Shown: one piece after another, positions 42,395 through 50,686 of the stretch
Position numbering within the stretch: the stretch's first letter is position 1
Layout: each line of letters starts with the position of its first letter
Assembly: GCF_008040105.1 (NCBI RefSeq)
Contig: NZ_VRMG01000005.1
Span: 744,001-808,000, forward strand
DNA length: 64,000 bases
Direction: 5' to 3'
Source: Lacisediminihabitans profunda
GTDB lineage: Bacteria; Actinomycetota; Actinomycetes; Actinomycetales; Microbacteriaceae
The notes under the pieces: generated by a model
Seen by the model: the letters and a program-made list of their open reading frames with translations, nothing else
Database searches by the model: none
What the model was told of the DNA's origin: nothing
Program-made: the position numbers and the translations under genes

Positions 42395-43750
42395 ATGACT
42401 GGTGCAGCCCCGCTTCCCCTCGACCAGGCCGAATTGACCTTCACCGCATCCGGCGACTCCCTCGTGCGACGCAGCGTTCTGCCGAGCGGCGTGCGTGTGC
42501 TGAGCGAACAGGTGCCGGGGGCGAGAAGCGCGACGATCGGCTACTGGGTGGCCGTCGGTTCCCGCGACGAGGTGGTCGCCACCTACGGCAGCACCCACTT
42601 CCTCGAGCACCTCCTCTTCAAGGGCACCGCGAATCGCACGGCCCTCGACATCGCGGTGAGCTTCGATGCCGTCGGCGGCGAGCACAACGCGATGACGGCG
42701 AAGGAGTACACCTGCTACTACGCGAAGGTGCAGGACAAGGACCTTCCGATGGCGGTCGAAGTGCTCTCCGACATGATCACGTCGTCGGTCATCGACCCGA
42801 CCGAGTTCGAGAACGAGCGCGGAGTGATCCTCGAAGAGCTCGCCATGGCGGACGACGACCCGTCTGACGTCACCAGCGAGCGATTCTTCGAGGCCGTGCT
42901 CGGCGAGCATCCGTTGGGCCGCCCGATCGGGGGAAGCCCGGAGACCATCCAGGCGGCCACCCGAGAGTCGGTCTGGGAGCACTACCGAGCCAACTACCGG
43001 GCCCGCGACCTCGTTATCACGGTGGCCGGGGCGGTCGACCACGACGAGCTCGTCGCCTGGGTCACTCGGGCGCTCACCGCGGCGGGCTGGGACCTCTCCA
43101 TCGAGGCGGCTCCCGTCGAACGGCGAGACGCCACCCACGACGTGATCGAGCGCGGCAGCCCCCTCGTGGTGGTGCACCGCCCGATCGAACAAGCCAACAT
43201 CCTGCTCGGCGTTCCGGGCATCCCCGCGGCCGACGACCGCCGTTCGACGCTCGCCGTGCTCAACTCCGTGCTCGGCGGCGGAATGTCGTCTCGCCTCTTC
43301 CAGGAGATCCGGGAGAAGCGCGGCCTCGCGTACTCGGTCTACTCGTTCTCGCCGAGCTACTCGGATGCCGGGCTGTTCGGCCTCTACGCCGGCTGCTCTC
43401 CCGCGAAGGCGGCCCAGGTCACCGAACTGCTGCTCTCCGAATTCCGGCGTCTGGCCACCGGGGGAATCACCGACGACGAGATGCGCCGCGCCGTGGGGCA
43501 GCTCAGCGGAGCATCCGCCCTCGCGCTCGAAGACTCCGACACTCGGATGTCGCGTCTCGGCCGCTCGGAGATCACGCTCGGCGAGTTCGCCGACCTCGAT
43601 GAGTCGCTGCGCCGGTTGTCGCTCGTGACCGCCCACGATGTCCGAGAGCTCGCGGTCGAGCTCGTGGCACGACCGCTCTCGATCGCCGCCGTCGGCACGA
43701 TCGACGCGGCGACGTTCGATGGACTCGCTCTCGAGCCCATCGCCGTGTGA
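42395..43750 (+). CDS. M16 family zinc metalloprotease
   Basis: 451 residues. The inverted zinc motif is HFLEH (about residues 68-72) with the third ligand Glu roughly 75 residues later in FENERGVILEEL. The second, inactive-type half contains SRLFQEIREKRGLAYSVYSF, which is typical of single-chain bacterial M16B subunits. In many actinobacteria this gene follows pnp directly; here about 13 kb separates them. Substrates are unknown, probably small peptides or processed proteins. It ends 29 bp before a phosphatase gene. Confidence 0.9.
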   Translation: MTGAAPLPLDQAELTFTASGDSLVRRSVLPSGVRVLSEQVPGARSATIGYWVAVGSRDEVVATYGSTHFLEHLLFKGTANRTALDIAVSFDAVGGEHNAMTAKEYTCYYAKVQDKDLPMAVEVLSDMITSSVIDPTEFENERGVILEELAMADDDPSDVTSERFFEAVLGEHPLGRPIGGSPETIQAATRESVWEHYRANYRARDLVITVAGAVDHDELVAWVTRALTAAGWDLSIEAAPVERRDATHDVIERGSPLVVVHRPIEQANILLGVPGIPAADDRRSTLAVLNSVLGGGMSSRLFQEIREKRGLAYSVYSFSPSYSDAGLFGLYAGCSPAKAAQVTELLLSEFRRLATGGITDDEMRRAVGQLSGASALALEDSDTRMSRLGRSEITLGEFADLDESLRRLSLVTAHDVRELAVELVARPLSIAAVGTIDAATFDGLALEPIAV

Positions 43751-43779
43751 ACAGCACAGCAAGGAATTCAGGAACAACG

Positions 43780-44382
43780 ATGTCCCACTTCATCTATCTA
43801 GTCAGGCACGGCGAACAGCAGGATGCGGAGCACGGCCTGCCGGACGGACCGCTCTCTGCTCGCGGGGCGCGCCAGGCGAAACTCCTCGCCGACCGCCTGA
43901 GCGGCGTGCCGTTCACCGGGGCGTGGCACTCGCCGCTGCAGCGTGCGGAGGAGACGGCGAAGATCATGACGGCGAGCATGCCGAGCCTCGACGTCCAGCC
44001 GTCCGCGCTGCTCTTCGACTGCATCCCCTCCGGCCCGACCCCGGACATGCCGCACGCCTTCGAGCCATTCTTCGGGTCGGTCACCCGCCAGGAGATCGAG
44101 GCGGGCGAGGCGCAGATGGCGGATGCCGTTGCCGAGTGGCTGACGCCGGCGCGGGAGGACCGCCACGACCTGTTGATCACCCACAACTTCGTGATCGCCT
44201 GGTTCGTGCGCGAGGTCTTCAGCGCCCCGGCCTGGCGGTGGATGGGTCTCAACCAGGCCAACTGCGGCCTCACCATCATCCGGGTGCGGTCGGCCAAGCC
44301 TCCCGTGCTCATCACCCACAACGACCTCGGGCACCTGCCGGCCGAGCTGCGTACCGGGTTGCCGGACGGGCAACCCTTCTAG
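43780..44382 (+). CDS. Histidine phosphatase family protein
   Basis: 200 residues. The RHG motif is LVRHGEQ at the start, Arg in HSPLQRAEETA and the second catalytic His in LLITHNFVIAWF. Histidine phosphatases use a phosphohistidine intermediate; the substrate (a sugar or nucleotide phosphate) is unclear. ATG 43780 follows AGGAAC; the frame continues upstream to the preceding gene but lacks conserved sequence. Its stop shares CTAG with the convergent acetyltransferase. Confidence 0.87.
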   Translation: MSHFIYLVRHGEQQDAEHGLPDGPLSARGARQAKLLADRLSGVPFTGAWHSPLQRAEETAKIMTASMPSLDVQPSALLFDCIPSGPTPDMPHAFEPFFGSVTRQEIEAGEAQMADAVAEWLTPAREDRHDLLITHNFVIAWFVREVFSAPAWRWMGLNQANCGLTIIRVRSAKPPVLITHNDLGHLPAELRTGLPDGQPF

Positions 44383-44867
44383 TCCAGCCGTTTCGAATAC
44401 CAGTTGGTGGCGTTCGGGTTGTCGTTGTAGGCGGGGATATTCACGAAGCCGCTGGAGCGGTAGAGGCCGCCCGCGGCGGTGAGGCTCGAGTTGGTGTCGA
44501 GCACCAGTTCGACGGCGCCGAAGCCGCGTGCCTCCCGCTCGAGCTCGCCGAGGAGGGCCCGGCCGAGTCCGCGGCCCCTGGTGACTGGGCGAAGGTAGAG
44601 GTGCTTGACCTCGAATCGACGGCCGGTCGCTCCCGCCGCGATCTCGCGGATCCCACCGCAGCCCACGTCCGCCGGCAGCCCACGGTCGTCGACGTCTTCG
44701 ACGACGAGGAACACTCCCCGGGGCGGCACGAACTGATCGGCCGTGGGGAAGACGGTGCGATAGGCCCCTGGACCCCCCGGAAAGTCGGCGGCGCGGGCCT
44801 CGAAATACTCGGTGAGCAACCGGTGCGCTGCCGCGTCGTCGACGGACTCTTCTCGCCAGGACACCAT
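44379..44867 (-). CDS. GNAT family N-acetyltransferase
   Basis: 162 residues. The acetyl-CoA motif A is VKHLYLRPVTRGRGLGRALL, and motif B is AGGLYRSSGFVNI near the C-terminus. It transfers an acetyl group to an unknown amine. The ATG at 44867 has GGAGG within a TAGGCT-N6 spacer, so it could be either leaderless or conventionally initiated. It overlaps the phosphatase stop by four bases. Confidence 0.87.
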   Translation of the reverse strand: MVSWREESVDDAAAHRLLTEYFEARAADFPGGPGAYRTVFPTADQFVPPRGVFLVVEDVDDRGLPADVGCGGIREIAAGATGRRFEVKHLYLRPVTRGRGLGRALLGELEREARGFGAVELVLDTNSSLTAAGGLYRSSGFVNIPAYNDNPNATNWYSKRLD

Positions 44868-44873
44868 GCCTCC

Positions 44874-44879
44874 AGCCTA
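44874..44879 (-). promoter_or_regulatory. Predicted -10 element (acetyltransferase)
   Basis: TAGGCT on the minus strand ends six bases before the ATG at 44867; the spacer contains GGAGG. Confidence 0.4.
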
Positions 44880-44933
44880 GGCCGGGCGACGGATGCCTCG
44901 CGAGAGCGGTGAGGAGGCGCCGACGCGGGTTGG

Positions 44934-44939
44934 TAGATT
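44934..44939 (+). promoter_or_regulatory. Predicted -10 element of a leaderless promoter (dapB)
   Basis: TAGATT lies six bases before the ATG at 44946 with no Shine-Dalgarno. Confidence 0.55.
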
Positions 44940-44945
44940 TGCCCC

Positions 44946-45761
44946 ATGACAATCAGGGTCGCCGTTGTCGGCGCAACGGGCAGGATGGGCCGGCTCGTCT
45001 GCCGGCTCATCGAAGAATCGGCCGACCTTGAGCTCGCCGCTCGAATCGGGTCGACGGGGGATCTCGCCGAGCTCCTCACCGCGGACATCGCCGTCGACGT
45101 GACCCTCCCCGCGGTGAGCGAGGGGATCGTGGCCTTCGCCGTGGCGAACGGCGTGAGCATCCTGGTGGGAACGAGCGGCTGGTCGAGCCAGCGCATCGCC
45201 GCCCTCGAGAGCAGGGTGGCCGAGCAGAACCGCACCGGGATCGATCGGGTGGGTGTGATCATCGTGCCCAACTTCTCCATCGGGTCGGTGCTCGCCACCT
45301 CGTTCGCGGCGATGGCGGCCCGCTTCTACGACTCCATCGAGATCATCGAGACCCATCACGCCTCCAAGGTGGACTCGCCGTCCGGCACCGCGGTGCGCAC
45401 GGCGGAGCTCATCGGCGCCGCGCGTTCCGCCCTCGGCCCGGTCATCGCCCCGCACGCCGACCAGCGTGCCCGCGGGCAGCAAGTCGCCAGCGTTCCCATC
45501 CACAGCCTCCGGATGCAGGGAGTCGTGGCCAGGCAGGACGTCGTGTTCGGCGGCCGGGGCGAGACCCTCACCCTCAGCCACGAGACCCTCGACCCCTCGT
45601 CGTACGAGGCCGGGATCCTGCTGGCGCTGAGTGCGCTGCCCGGCACGGAGGGCGTCGTCGTGGGTCTCGACCGGCTCATCGACCTCGCGAGGGTCGAGGC
45701 GGAGGCCGTCGCGCCCGTTCCACCGGAAGACGCGCGGCCGGAAGGCGCGCAGCCAGAATGA
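44946..45761 (+). CDS. dapB: 4-hydroxy-tetrahydrodipicolinate reductase
   Basis: 271 residues, standard length. The NAD(P)-binding site is VVGATGRMGRLV; the substrate site is in VPNFSIGS and ETHHASKVDSPSGTA (His137/His138 and Lys141). The enzyme reduces the DapA product in the diaminopimelate/lysine pathway. dapA is about 5 kb downstream and dapF about 17 kb, so the pathway genes are dispersed in the core block. The last 15 residues are Pro/Glu-rich. The stop overlaps the next ATG. Confidence 0.96.
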   Translation: MTIRVAVVGATGRMGRLVCRLIEESADLELAARIGSTGDLAELLTADIAVDVTLPAVSEGIVAFAVANGVSILVGTSGWSSQRIAALESRVAEQNRTGIDRVGVIIVPNFSIGSVLATSFAAMAARFYDSIEIIETHHASKVDSPSGTAVRTAELIGAARSALGPVIAPHADQRARGQQVASVPIHSLRMQGVVARQDVVFGGRGETLTLSHETLDPSSYEAGILLALSALPGTEGVVVGLDRLIDLARVEAEAVAPVPPEDARPEGAQPE

Positions 45762-46201
45762 AGGGTCGCATTGCGGCGATCGTGATGGCGGCACTGCTCC
45801 TGCTGTATCTGGTCGTGGTGGCTCAGCTGGCCATCCGACTCATCGCCGTCGACAACGGCGTCTCGAAGGCGCTCGGCGTCGCCCTCATCGTGCTTCCCCT
45901 GATCGGGGCGTGGGCGCTCGTCGCCGAGCTTCTCTTCGGTATCCGCAGCGAACGGCTGGTGCGGCGCCTGCGGGAGGCCGGGGAACTGCCCGTCGACACG
46001 CTGCCGAAGCGCACGAGCGGCCGACCCGAGCGCAGCGCGGCCGACGCCGAATTCCCCCGCTACCGGGCCGAGGTCGAGGCCGACCCGGGCAGTTGGCAGG
46101 CGTGGTTCCGGCTCGGGCTCGCCTACGACGCGAGCGGTGACCGTCGTCGTGCCCGGCAGGCGATCCGCAAAGCGATCACGCTCGAGCGTTCGGCCGGCTG
46201 A
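45758..46201 (+). CDS. Hypothetical membrane protein with TPR-like tail
   Basis: 147 residues. Two membrane helices at about 5-30 and 40-62 are followed by a cytoplasmic segment ending with a single TPR-like helix pair, AWFRLGLAYDASGDRRRARQAIRKA. The function is unknown; such proteins often accompany dapB in Microbacteriaceae. The ATG overlaps the dapB stop (ATGA). The 3' end overlaps the convergent gene at 46176 by 26 bases. Confidence 0.75.
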   Translation: MKGRIAAIVMAALLLLYLVVVAQLAIRLIAVDNGVSKALGVALIVLPLIGAWALVAELLFGIRSERLVRRLREAGELPVDTLPKRTSGRPERSAADAEFPRYRAEVEADPGSWQAWFRLGLAYDASGDRRRARQAIRKAITLERSAG

Positions 46202-47132
46202 GCAGGGCGTCGATCGCCTCCTCGGCGGTGCGGTGACGGAACTCGAATCCGTCGGCGAGAAGCTTCTCGGGAATCACGTTCTGGCTGCTGAGCAGCAGAT
46301 CGTGTGCGGCATCCCGCAGAACGGTCTCGAGCAGCCGGGTCGGGGCGACGAAGGAGTACCAGCGGTGCAGGCGCTCGGCCAGATAGCTCGTGATCCGGTC
46401 CGAGGTGGCCGGCGTCGGCCCGACGAGGTTGACCGGCCCACTCAGCTTCGACGTGAGCAGGTGACGGATCGCGGCCGCCTCGTCGTAGAGGCTGATCCAG
46501 GGCCAGATGTCGCCGCCGGTGCCGAATCGCGATCCGAGCCCCAGCCTGGTGAGGGTGAGGATCGGCGCCATCGAACCGCCGTTGCCGAGCACGAGTCCGG
46601 TGCGAAAGGTCACGAGGCGCGTCTTTGCCGGACGGATCTGGGCCGCCGCCTCCCATGCCTCCACGACGTCGGCCAGGAAGCCTTCGCCTCGCCGCGACTG
46701 CTCGGTGAGACGCTCACCCGGTCGGTCGCCGTAGATGCCGACCGCCGAGGCGCTGAGGAACACCGCCGGGGGCTTCGACGCCATCGTCATCGCTTCGGCG
46801 AGGGCCTTCGTGGTCTGCAGGCGGGAGTCGAGGATCTCCTTGCGATAGCCGGCCGTCCACGGGAGCCGGCCGAGCGGGGCGCCGGAGAGATTGACCACAG
46901 CATCCACCGAGTCGATGAGTCCGGAGTCGAGGATGCCGGCGCTCGGCGCCCAGTTGATCTCGTTCTCGGCCCGGGGCTGCCGCCGCACGAGCACCCGCAC
47001 GTCGTGGCCGTCGGCCAGCAGCTGGGTGGTCAGCTCGCGACCGATGAATCCGGATGCACCGGAGACGAGAACCTTCAGCGAACGCTTGTCGCGTAGTCGA
47101 CGGGGAACGACGGGACGCTCGGATGCAGGCAC
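46176..47132 (-). CDS. TIGR01777 family NAD(P)-dependent epimerase-like protein
   Basis: 318 residues. The extended-SDR Rossmann motif is VLVSGASGFIGREL near residue 19. It is followed by AVVNLSGAPLG, SASAVGIYGDR (with Tyr near the active site) and the C-terminal DUF1731-type region (RLLETVLRDAAHDLLLSSQ). The family includes YfcH/SulA-like proteins; the substrate is unknown. The GTG at 47132 overlaps the OsmC stop TAG by one base, indicating coupled translation. Confidence 0.85.
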   Translation of the reverse strand: MPASERPVVPRRLRDKRSLKVLVSGASGFIGRELTTQLLADGHDVRVLVRRQPRAENEINWAPSAGILDSGLIDSVDAVVNLSGAPLGRLPWTAGYRKEILDSRLQTTKALAEAMTMASKPPAVFLSASAVGIYGDRPGERLTEQSRRGEGFLADVVEAWEAAAQIRPAKTRLVTFRTGLVLGNGGSMAPILTLTRLGLGSRFGTGGDIWPWISLYDEAAAIRHLLTSKLSGPVNLVGPTPATSDRITSYLAERLHRWYSFVAPTRLLETVLRDAAHDLLLSSQNVIPEKLLADGFEFRHRTAEEAIDALLSRPNARA

Positions 47133-47557
47133 TATGCGAGAGTAGCTTCCAGCGTGATCGGGATGCCGGATAACGCGCGCGAAACCGGGCAGTTGGCCTT
47201 CGCCTCGTCGGCGATGCGCTCGAAGTCCGCCTCGCTGATGCCGTGTACGCGCGCACTCACCAGCAGGTGGCTGCCGGTGATGCCCGTGCCGGGCGCGAAG
47301 GTCACTGCCGCGGTCACCTGCAGGTCCTGCGGTGGCGTGCCGAAGGTCGCGAGCGCGCTGGCGAGCGCCATCGAGAAGCACGCCGAGTGGGCGGCTCCCA
47401 ACAGCTCCTCCGGGTTGGTCATCCCGGCGACACCCTCCGCGCGAGCGGCCCAGCTCACCGCCACCTTGGCGGCCCCCGACGAATCGAGGGACGTGGTGCC
47501 GGAGCCCGACTTCAGGTCGCCGACCCACACCGTTGTCGCTTCACTGGTCACAGCCAT
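47132..47557 (-). CDS. OsmC family peroxiredoxin-like protein
   Basis: 141 residues. Cys residues in AAHSACFSMAL and ANCPVSRAL are the two conserved redox positions of OsmC/Ohr proteins, which reduce organic hydroperoxides. N-terminal VGDLKSGSGTTSLDSSG and NPEELLGAAHSAC are typical of OsmC. GGAGGAGG is six bases before the ATG. It probably forms a two-gene operon with the epimerase-like gene. Confidence 0.92.
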   Translation of the reverse strand: MAVTSEATTVWVGDLKSGSGTTSLDSSGAAKVAVSWAARAEGVAGMTNPEELLGAAHSACFSMALASALATFGTPPQDLQVTAAVTFAPGTGITGSHLLVSARVHGISEADFERIADEAKANCPVSRALSGIPITLEATLA

Positions 47558-47596
47558 GATGCCTCCTCCATTGGAGACTCCAGACTATGCCAGCGG

Positions 47597-48148
47597 CTAC
47601 GCGACCGGCCGGGCCTTGAAGACTCCGCCGCGCAGCAGCAGGAGGTAGATCTGGCAGCCCAAGCAGTAGTCGAAGACGGAGTTGAGGAACGCCGCGACGA
47701 AGGCGAGGGCGGCGAAGATCACGAGCCCGAATGGAACGCCGGCGAGGTGAAGCAGCACGCCGATGAGGGTGACGAACAAGCCGACTCCCTGCGAGAAGGT
47801 GGGCGGCGCCGGGTCTTCGAGGTGGCCGGGCGCGGCGAGCCGTGGCCGAACGAGCGTCTTGAACAGCCAGCCGTACGGGTGCCGCCGCACGCCGGCGAAC
47901 GCGCCCCAGGCGAAGAGCGCGGTGATGATGGCGAAGAGGATGAAGGCGGGCTCGCCCGCCCGCGCGCCGAGGGTCGTCGGGGGAGTCGCCGCCGAGCCGA
48001 GCCCGAGAGCGATCGTCAGCAGCAATAACACCGCGGTGATGCCCGCGCTGAAGCGCGGCCCGCGGGGGTCGATTCCGGATCGGCCAGGAGCGGCGACCAG
48101 GCCGCGCTTCGAGGGGGGCAGCGTCGGCTGGCTTGACGGGGCGGTCAT
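47597..48148 (-). CDS. DUF4395 domain membrane protein
   Basis: 183 residues with about four membrane helices and the DUF4395 landmark DYCLGCQIYLLLL near the C-terminus, including a CxxC pair. DUF4395 proteins often sit beside thioredoxin-like genes, as here, and may handle thiol redox at the membrane. It is about 40 bp downstream of the thioredoxin-like gene on the same strand and probably cotranscribed with it. Confidence 0.87.
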   Translation of the reverse strand: MTAPSSQPTLPPSKRGLVAAPGRSGIDPRGPRFSAGITAVLLLLTIALGLGSAATPPTTLGARAGEPAFILFAIITALFAWGAFAGVRRHPYGWLFKTLVRPRLAAPGHLEDPAPPTFSQGVGLFVTLIGVLLHLAGVPFGLVIFAALAFVAAFLNSVFDYCLGCQIYLLLLRGGVFKARPVA

Positions 48149-48188
48149 GGCGTCTCTTTCGTCTGCGTCTCGGGTCGGCGGTGGCTGG

Positions 48189-48623
48189 TCAGCTGGCGGC
48201 GAGGATCCGGTCGAGTTCCGCCCGTACCTCGCCCGGGCGCGGTGCGCCGCCGATTCGGGAGCGCACGACCCCCTTCGCGTCGAGAATGAAGGTGGTGGGC
48301 GACTGGAGCAGGTTGAACCGGTTGGCGATGTCCGGCCGGTGCGTCACATCCACATCCACGTGTCGAACGGGGGCTAGTTCGGCCGCCAGGGATCCGAGCA
48401 GAGTTCTGGTGGTCTTGCACGGGGCGCAGACCTCGGTGGAGAACTGCAGAAGGGTGGCCCCGCTGCCGGCCACGGCATCCGCCGACAGCTCGGAGACCGC
48501 GATCACGGTGTCGGACGACGAGACGGCACGGGCACGACCGGTCGAGGCGCGCCAGGCCAGCCCGGTGGCCGTGGCCAGGGCCACGAGACCGAGCAGCGCT
48601 CCAGCGATCGCGAGGGGATTCAT
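48189..48623 (-). CDS. Thioredoxin-like membrane-anchored protein
   Basis: 144 residues. One N-terminal helix (about 3-22) is followed by a thioredoxin fold with the active site EVCAPCK (CxxC) at about residue 68 and the cis-Pro in LQSPTTF. It is likely to face outward and reduce or transfer thiols. The start ATG 48623 has no ribosome-binding site; TAGTGT lies ten bases upstream, so a very short leader is plausible. A GTG-initiated longer frame is unlikely. Confidence 0.85.
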   Translation of the reverse strand: MNPLAIAGALLGLVALATATGLAWRASTGRARAVSSSDTVIAVSELSADAVAGSGATLLQFSTEVCAPCKTTRTLLGSLAAELAPVRHVDVDVTHRPDIANRFNLLQSPTTFILDAKGVVRSRIGGAPRPGEVRAELDRILAAS

Positions 48624-48736
48624 CGTGTTTGCAACACTATTCGCGGCGGTTTGCCGGCGCAGCACTGTGACGCTCCGTTACGCCCACGGTGACCCGACGG
48701 CGGAGTGGCGGTGTGGGCGATGTCTGTGGCCTTCGC

Positions 48737-48742
48737 TAGGGT
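48737..48742 (+). promoter_or_regulatory. Predicted -10 element of a leaderless promoter (thyX)
   Basis: TAGGGT lies seven bases before the GTG at 48750 with no Shine-Dalgarno between. Confidence 0.5.
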
Positions 48743-48749
48743 GAAAACC

Positions 48750-49487
48750 GTGCCAAATGACATCGAGTTCCGCTCCGACATCACTGTCGAGCTCGTCCGT
48801 GCAAGTGCCCATGACTCCGACGTGCTCTTCGCGGCTCGAGTCTCCACCCAGGGGGAGCAGACCCTCGAGGCGGCCCAGGCATCCGAAGACACCGAGGCGG
48901 GGGACAAGCGCGCTCGCGGTCTCATCAACTACCTCATGCGCGACCGTCACGGCTCGCCGTTCGAGCACAACTCGATGACCTTCTACGTGCAGGCGCCGAT
49001 CTTCGTGTTCCGCGAGTTCATGCGCCACCGCATCGCCTCCTACAACGAGGAATCGGGGCGCTATCGCGAGCTCAACCCGACCTTCTATGTTCCGAACGCC
49101 GACCGCAACCTGGTTCAGGTCGGCAAGCCGGGCGCCTACGAGTTCCTGCCAGGCTCCACCGAGCAGATCTCGCTCGTCGACCACGAGACGCGGGCGCAGA
49201 GCGTCTCCGCGTTCCAGTCCTACCAGCGGATGCTCGAGGCCGGAGTGGCCCGCGAGGTCGCGCGGATCGTGCTCCCGCTCAACATCTACTCCTCGATGTA
49301 CGTGACCCTCAACGCGCGCTCGCTCATGAACTTCCTCTCGCTCCGCACGAAGAGGGAGGGCACGACCTTCCCCTCGTTCCCGCAGCGCGAGATCGAGATG
49401 GCCGCCGAGAAGATGGAAGACTTCTTCGCCGAGCTCATGCCGCTCACCTACGCCGCGTTCAACGGCAACGGCCGGGTCGCGCCCTAG
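48750..49487 (+). CDS. thyX: Flavin-dependent thymidylate synthase
   Basis: 245 residues. The ThyX signature is FMRHRIASYNEESGRY, within residues 89-104, and the nucleophilic/flavin site region is RSLMNFLSLR. It makes dTMP from dUMP using methylenetetrahydrofolate and FAD. No thyA is in the window. The start GTG 48750 is leaderless by pattern; an upstream GTG at 48705 adds non-conserved residues. It is followed by a 737-bp repeat-rich interval. Confidence 0.95.
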   Translation: MPNDIEFRSDITVELVRASAHDSDVLFAARVSTQGEQTLEAAQASEDTEAGDKRARGLINYLMRDRHGSPFEHNSMTFYVQAPIFVFREFMRHRIASYNEESGRYRELNPTFYVPNADRNLVQVGKPGAYEFLPGSTEQISLVDHETRAQSVSAFQSYQRMLEAGVAREVARIVLPLNIYSSMYVTLNARSLMNFLSLRTKREGTTFPSFPQREIEMAAEKMEDFFAELMPLTYAAFNGNGRVAP

Positions 49488-49536
49488 CCGCAGCAGGTCG
49501 GCTCGCGCGGGACCTCCGCAGGATCACCACTGTCAG

Positions 49537-49647
49537 CGACACCGCCGCGCTCGACTGGGGAGCGCTGCGCCTCGCGTGGCGGCTGGCTGCCGTCTCGGCC
49601 CGCCTCCTCCGACTGACTCCAGTTCTGCAGGACACGATCTGCAGGAC
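49537..49647. repeat. 111-bp direct repeat, family C, copy 1
   Basis: Contains GCTCGACTGG, GTCTCGGCCCGCCTCC and GACTCCAGTTCTGCAGGAC, shared with copy 2 at 49661-49772 with only scattered differences; 13 bp separates the two copies. Confidence 0.88.
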
Positions 49648-49660
49648 AGGGCCCTCGTCC

Positions 49661-49772
49661 GCGATACCGCTGCGCTCGACTGGTGAGCGCAGCGCGTCTC
49701 GTGGTGGCTGGCCGCCGTCTCGGCCCGCCTCCTCCGACTGACTCCAGTTCTGCAGGACACGATCTGCAGGAC
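49661..49772. repeat. 111-bp direct repeat, family C, copy 2
   Basis: Direct duplicate of copy 1. The final 30 bases are identical in both copies. Confidence 0.88.
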
Positions 49773-49992
49773 GCTGCCGGGAGCATCGGCTTTGCGGGAC
49801 CGGCTGCGCAGGACGCTCACTCTGGTGGACCCGTTGTGCAGGACGGTCCGCGTTAGGCGCCATCGAGGGGTTCTCGGCCTCCCGGACTCGTGTCTACGGG
49901 CCCGGTGGTGGCATCTCAAGCCTGCTTGCTTCACTGAATCGGTTTCCTTGAGCGTCCCGCCAGCGCAGATCCTGTCGTCAGATCGTGTCCTG

Positions 49993-50019
49993 CAGATCGT
50001 GTCCTGCAGAACTGGAGTC
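49993..50019. repeat. Inverted satellite of family C repeat
   Basis: 27 bases that are the exact reverse complement of the end of the two direct copies (core CCTGCAGAACTGGAGTC). A partial second unit directly precedes it. Confidence 0.85.
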
Positions 50020-50085
50020 TGTGGAGCGGGCTGCCGGAAGGTGGTCGCGGTGCGGATTTGGACTGGTGTCGGCTCGCAATTCGCG

Positions 50086-50104
50086 TCCTGCAGAACTGGA
50101 GTCT
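50086..50104. repeat. Second inverted satellite of family C repeat
   Basis: GTCCTGCAGAACTGGAGTC, the same 19-base core as the satellite at 49993, in the same orientation. Confidence 0.85.
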
Positions 50105-50224
50105 CGGCGGGAGAACGGGCCAGCGGCGGCGCGACGCCTCCTGCACAGTCGGTGCCGGGAGACGGCAGCTCACAGAAGTGCTTCGCGGCGAGCTCAACGC
50201 CGGGGTGTCATCCACACTCGGCAC

Positions 50225-50683
50225 ATGCATCGTGTATTGACAATCATCCGGGAGCTGGGCGGAATCGCCAGACTGAGCGAGTTGGCCAGCCACGGCTATT
50301 CGCCCGAAATCATCGGGATGCTTGTCGACTATGGGCGCATCATCCGCGTTCGCAAGGGCTGGTACGCCATCACGGACACCGACGATGCGCTGCTCCGTGC
50401 CTGGCGGGTGGGCGGGAGGCTCGCCTGCGTCAGCGCGCTCGCCCACCACGGGCTCGGCGAGCCCGACCCGCTGGCACTCCACGTGAGTGTTTCGAGGACT
50501 GCGTCACGGCTGCGGACGGCGCACGACTACCGGGAGCGGCTGGCCGAGCATCCCGACCCTGCGATCATCGTGCACTGGACTCGCCGACCCGTCCTGGGCG
50601 ACCGAAGGGCCGTGGACGCGGAGTTCGCTCGCGAGCAGGCCGCATTATGCCGCTCATCGGGGGCGGCGCACGATACCCTGTAG
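50225..50683 (+). pseudogene. Truncated AbiEi-type antitoxin-domain protein
   Basis: 152 residues. The N-terminal winged-helix (LTIIRELGGIARLSELASHGY then RIIRVRKGWYAI) and the following ACVSALAHHGLGEP segment match the AbiEi-type domain of actinobacterial proteins of about 280-300 residues. The usual C-terminal DUF559 or Vsr-like nuclease region is absent: the frame ends four bases before the dapA start. It is probably a remnant whose tail was replaced by dapA and its promoter. No toxin partner is nearby. Confidence 0.65.
50674..50679 (+). promoter_or_regulatory. Predicted -10 element of a leaderless promoter (dapA)
   Basis: TACCCT lies seven bases before the GTG at 50687. The element is inside the last codons of the truncated antitoxin-domain gene. 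Confidence 0.5.
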
Positions 50684-50686
50684 TAC

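Larger units (their letters stand above)
49488..50224. other. 737-bp repeat-rich interval between thyX and a decayed gene
   Basis: No functional gene is seen. It contains two direct 111-bp copies (49537-49647 and 49661-49772) and short inverted satellites (49993-50019 and 50086-50104). The several open frames across it read repeat sequence only and are not considered genes. Confidence 0.6.

Noticed and set aside
49537-50104. Possible repeat-protein genes encoded in the thyX-dapA interval
   Set aside because: Frames consist only of translated repeat sequence, lack ribosome-binding sites and show no conserved protein features; the repeat itself occurs inverted as well.
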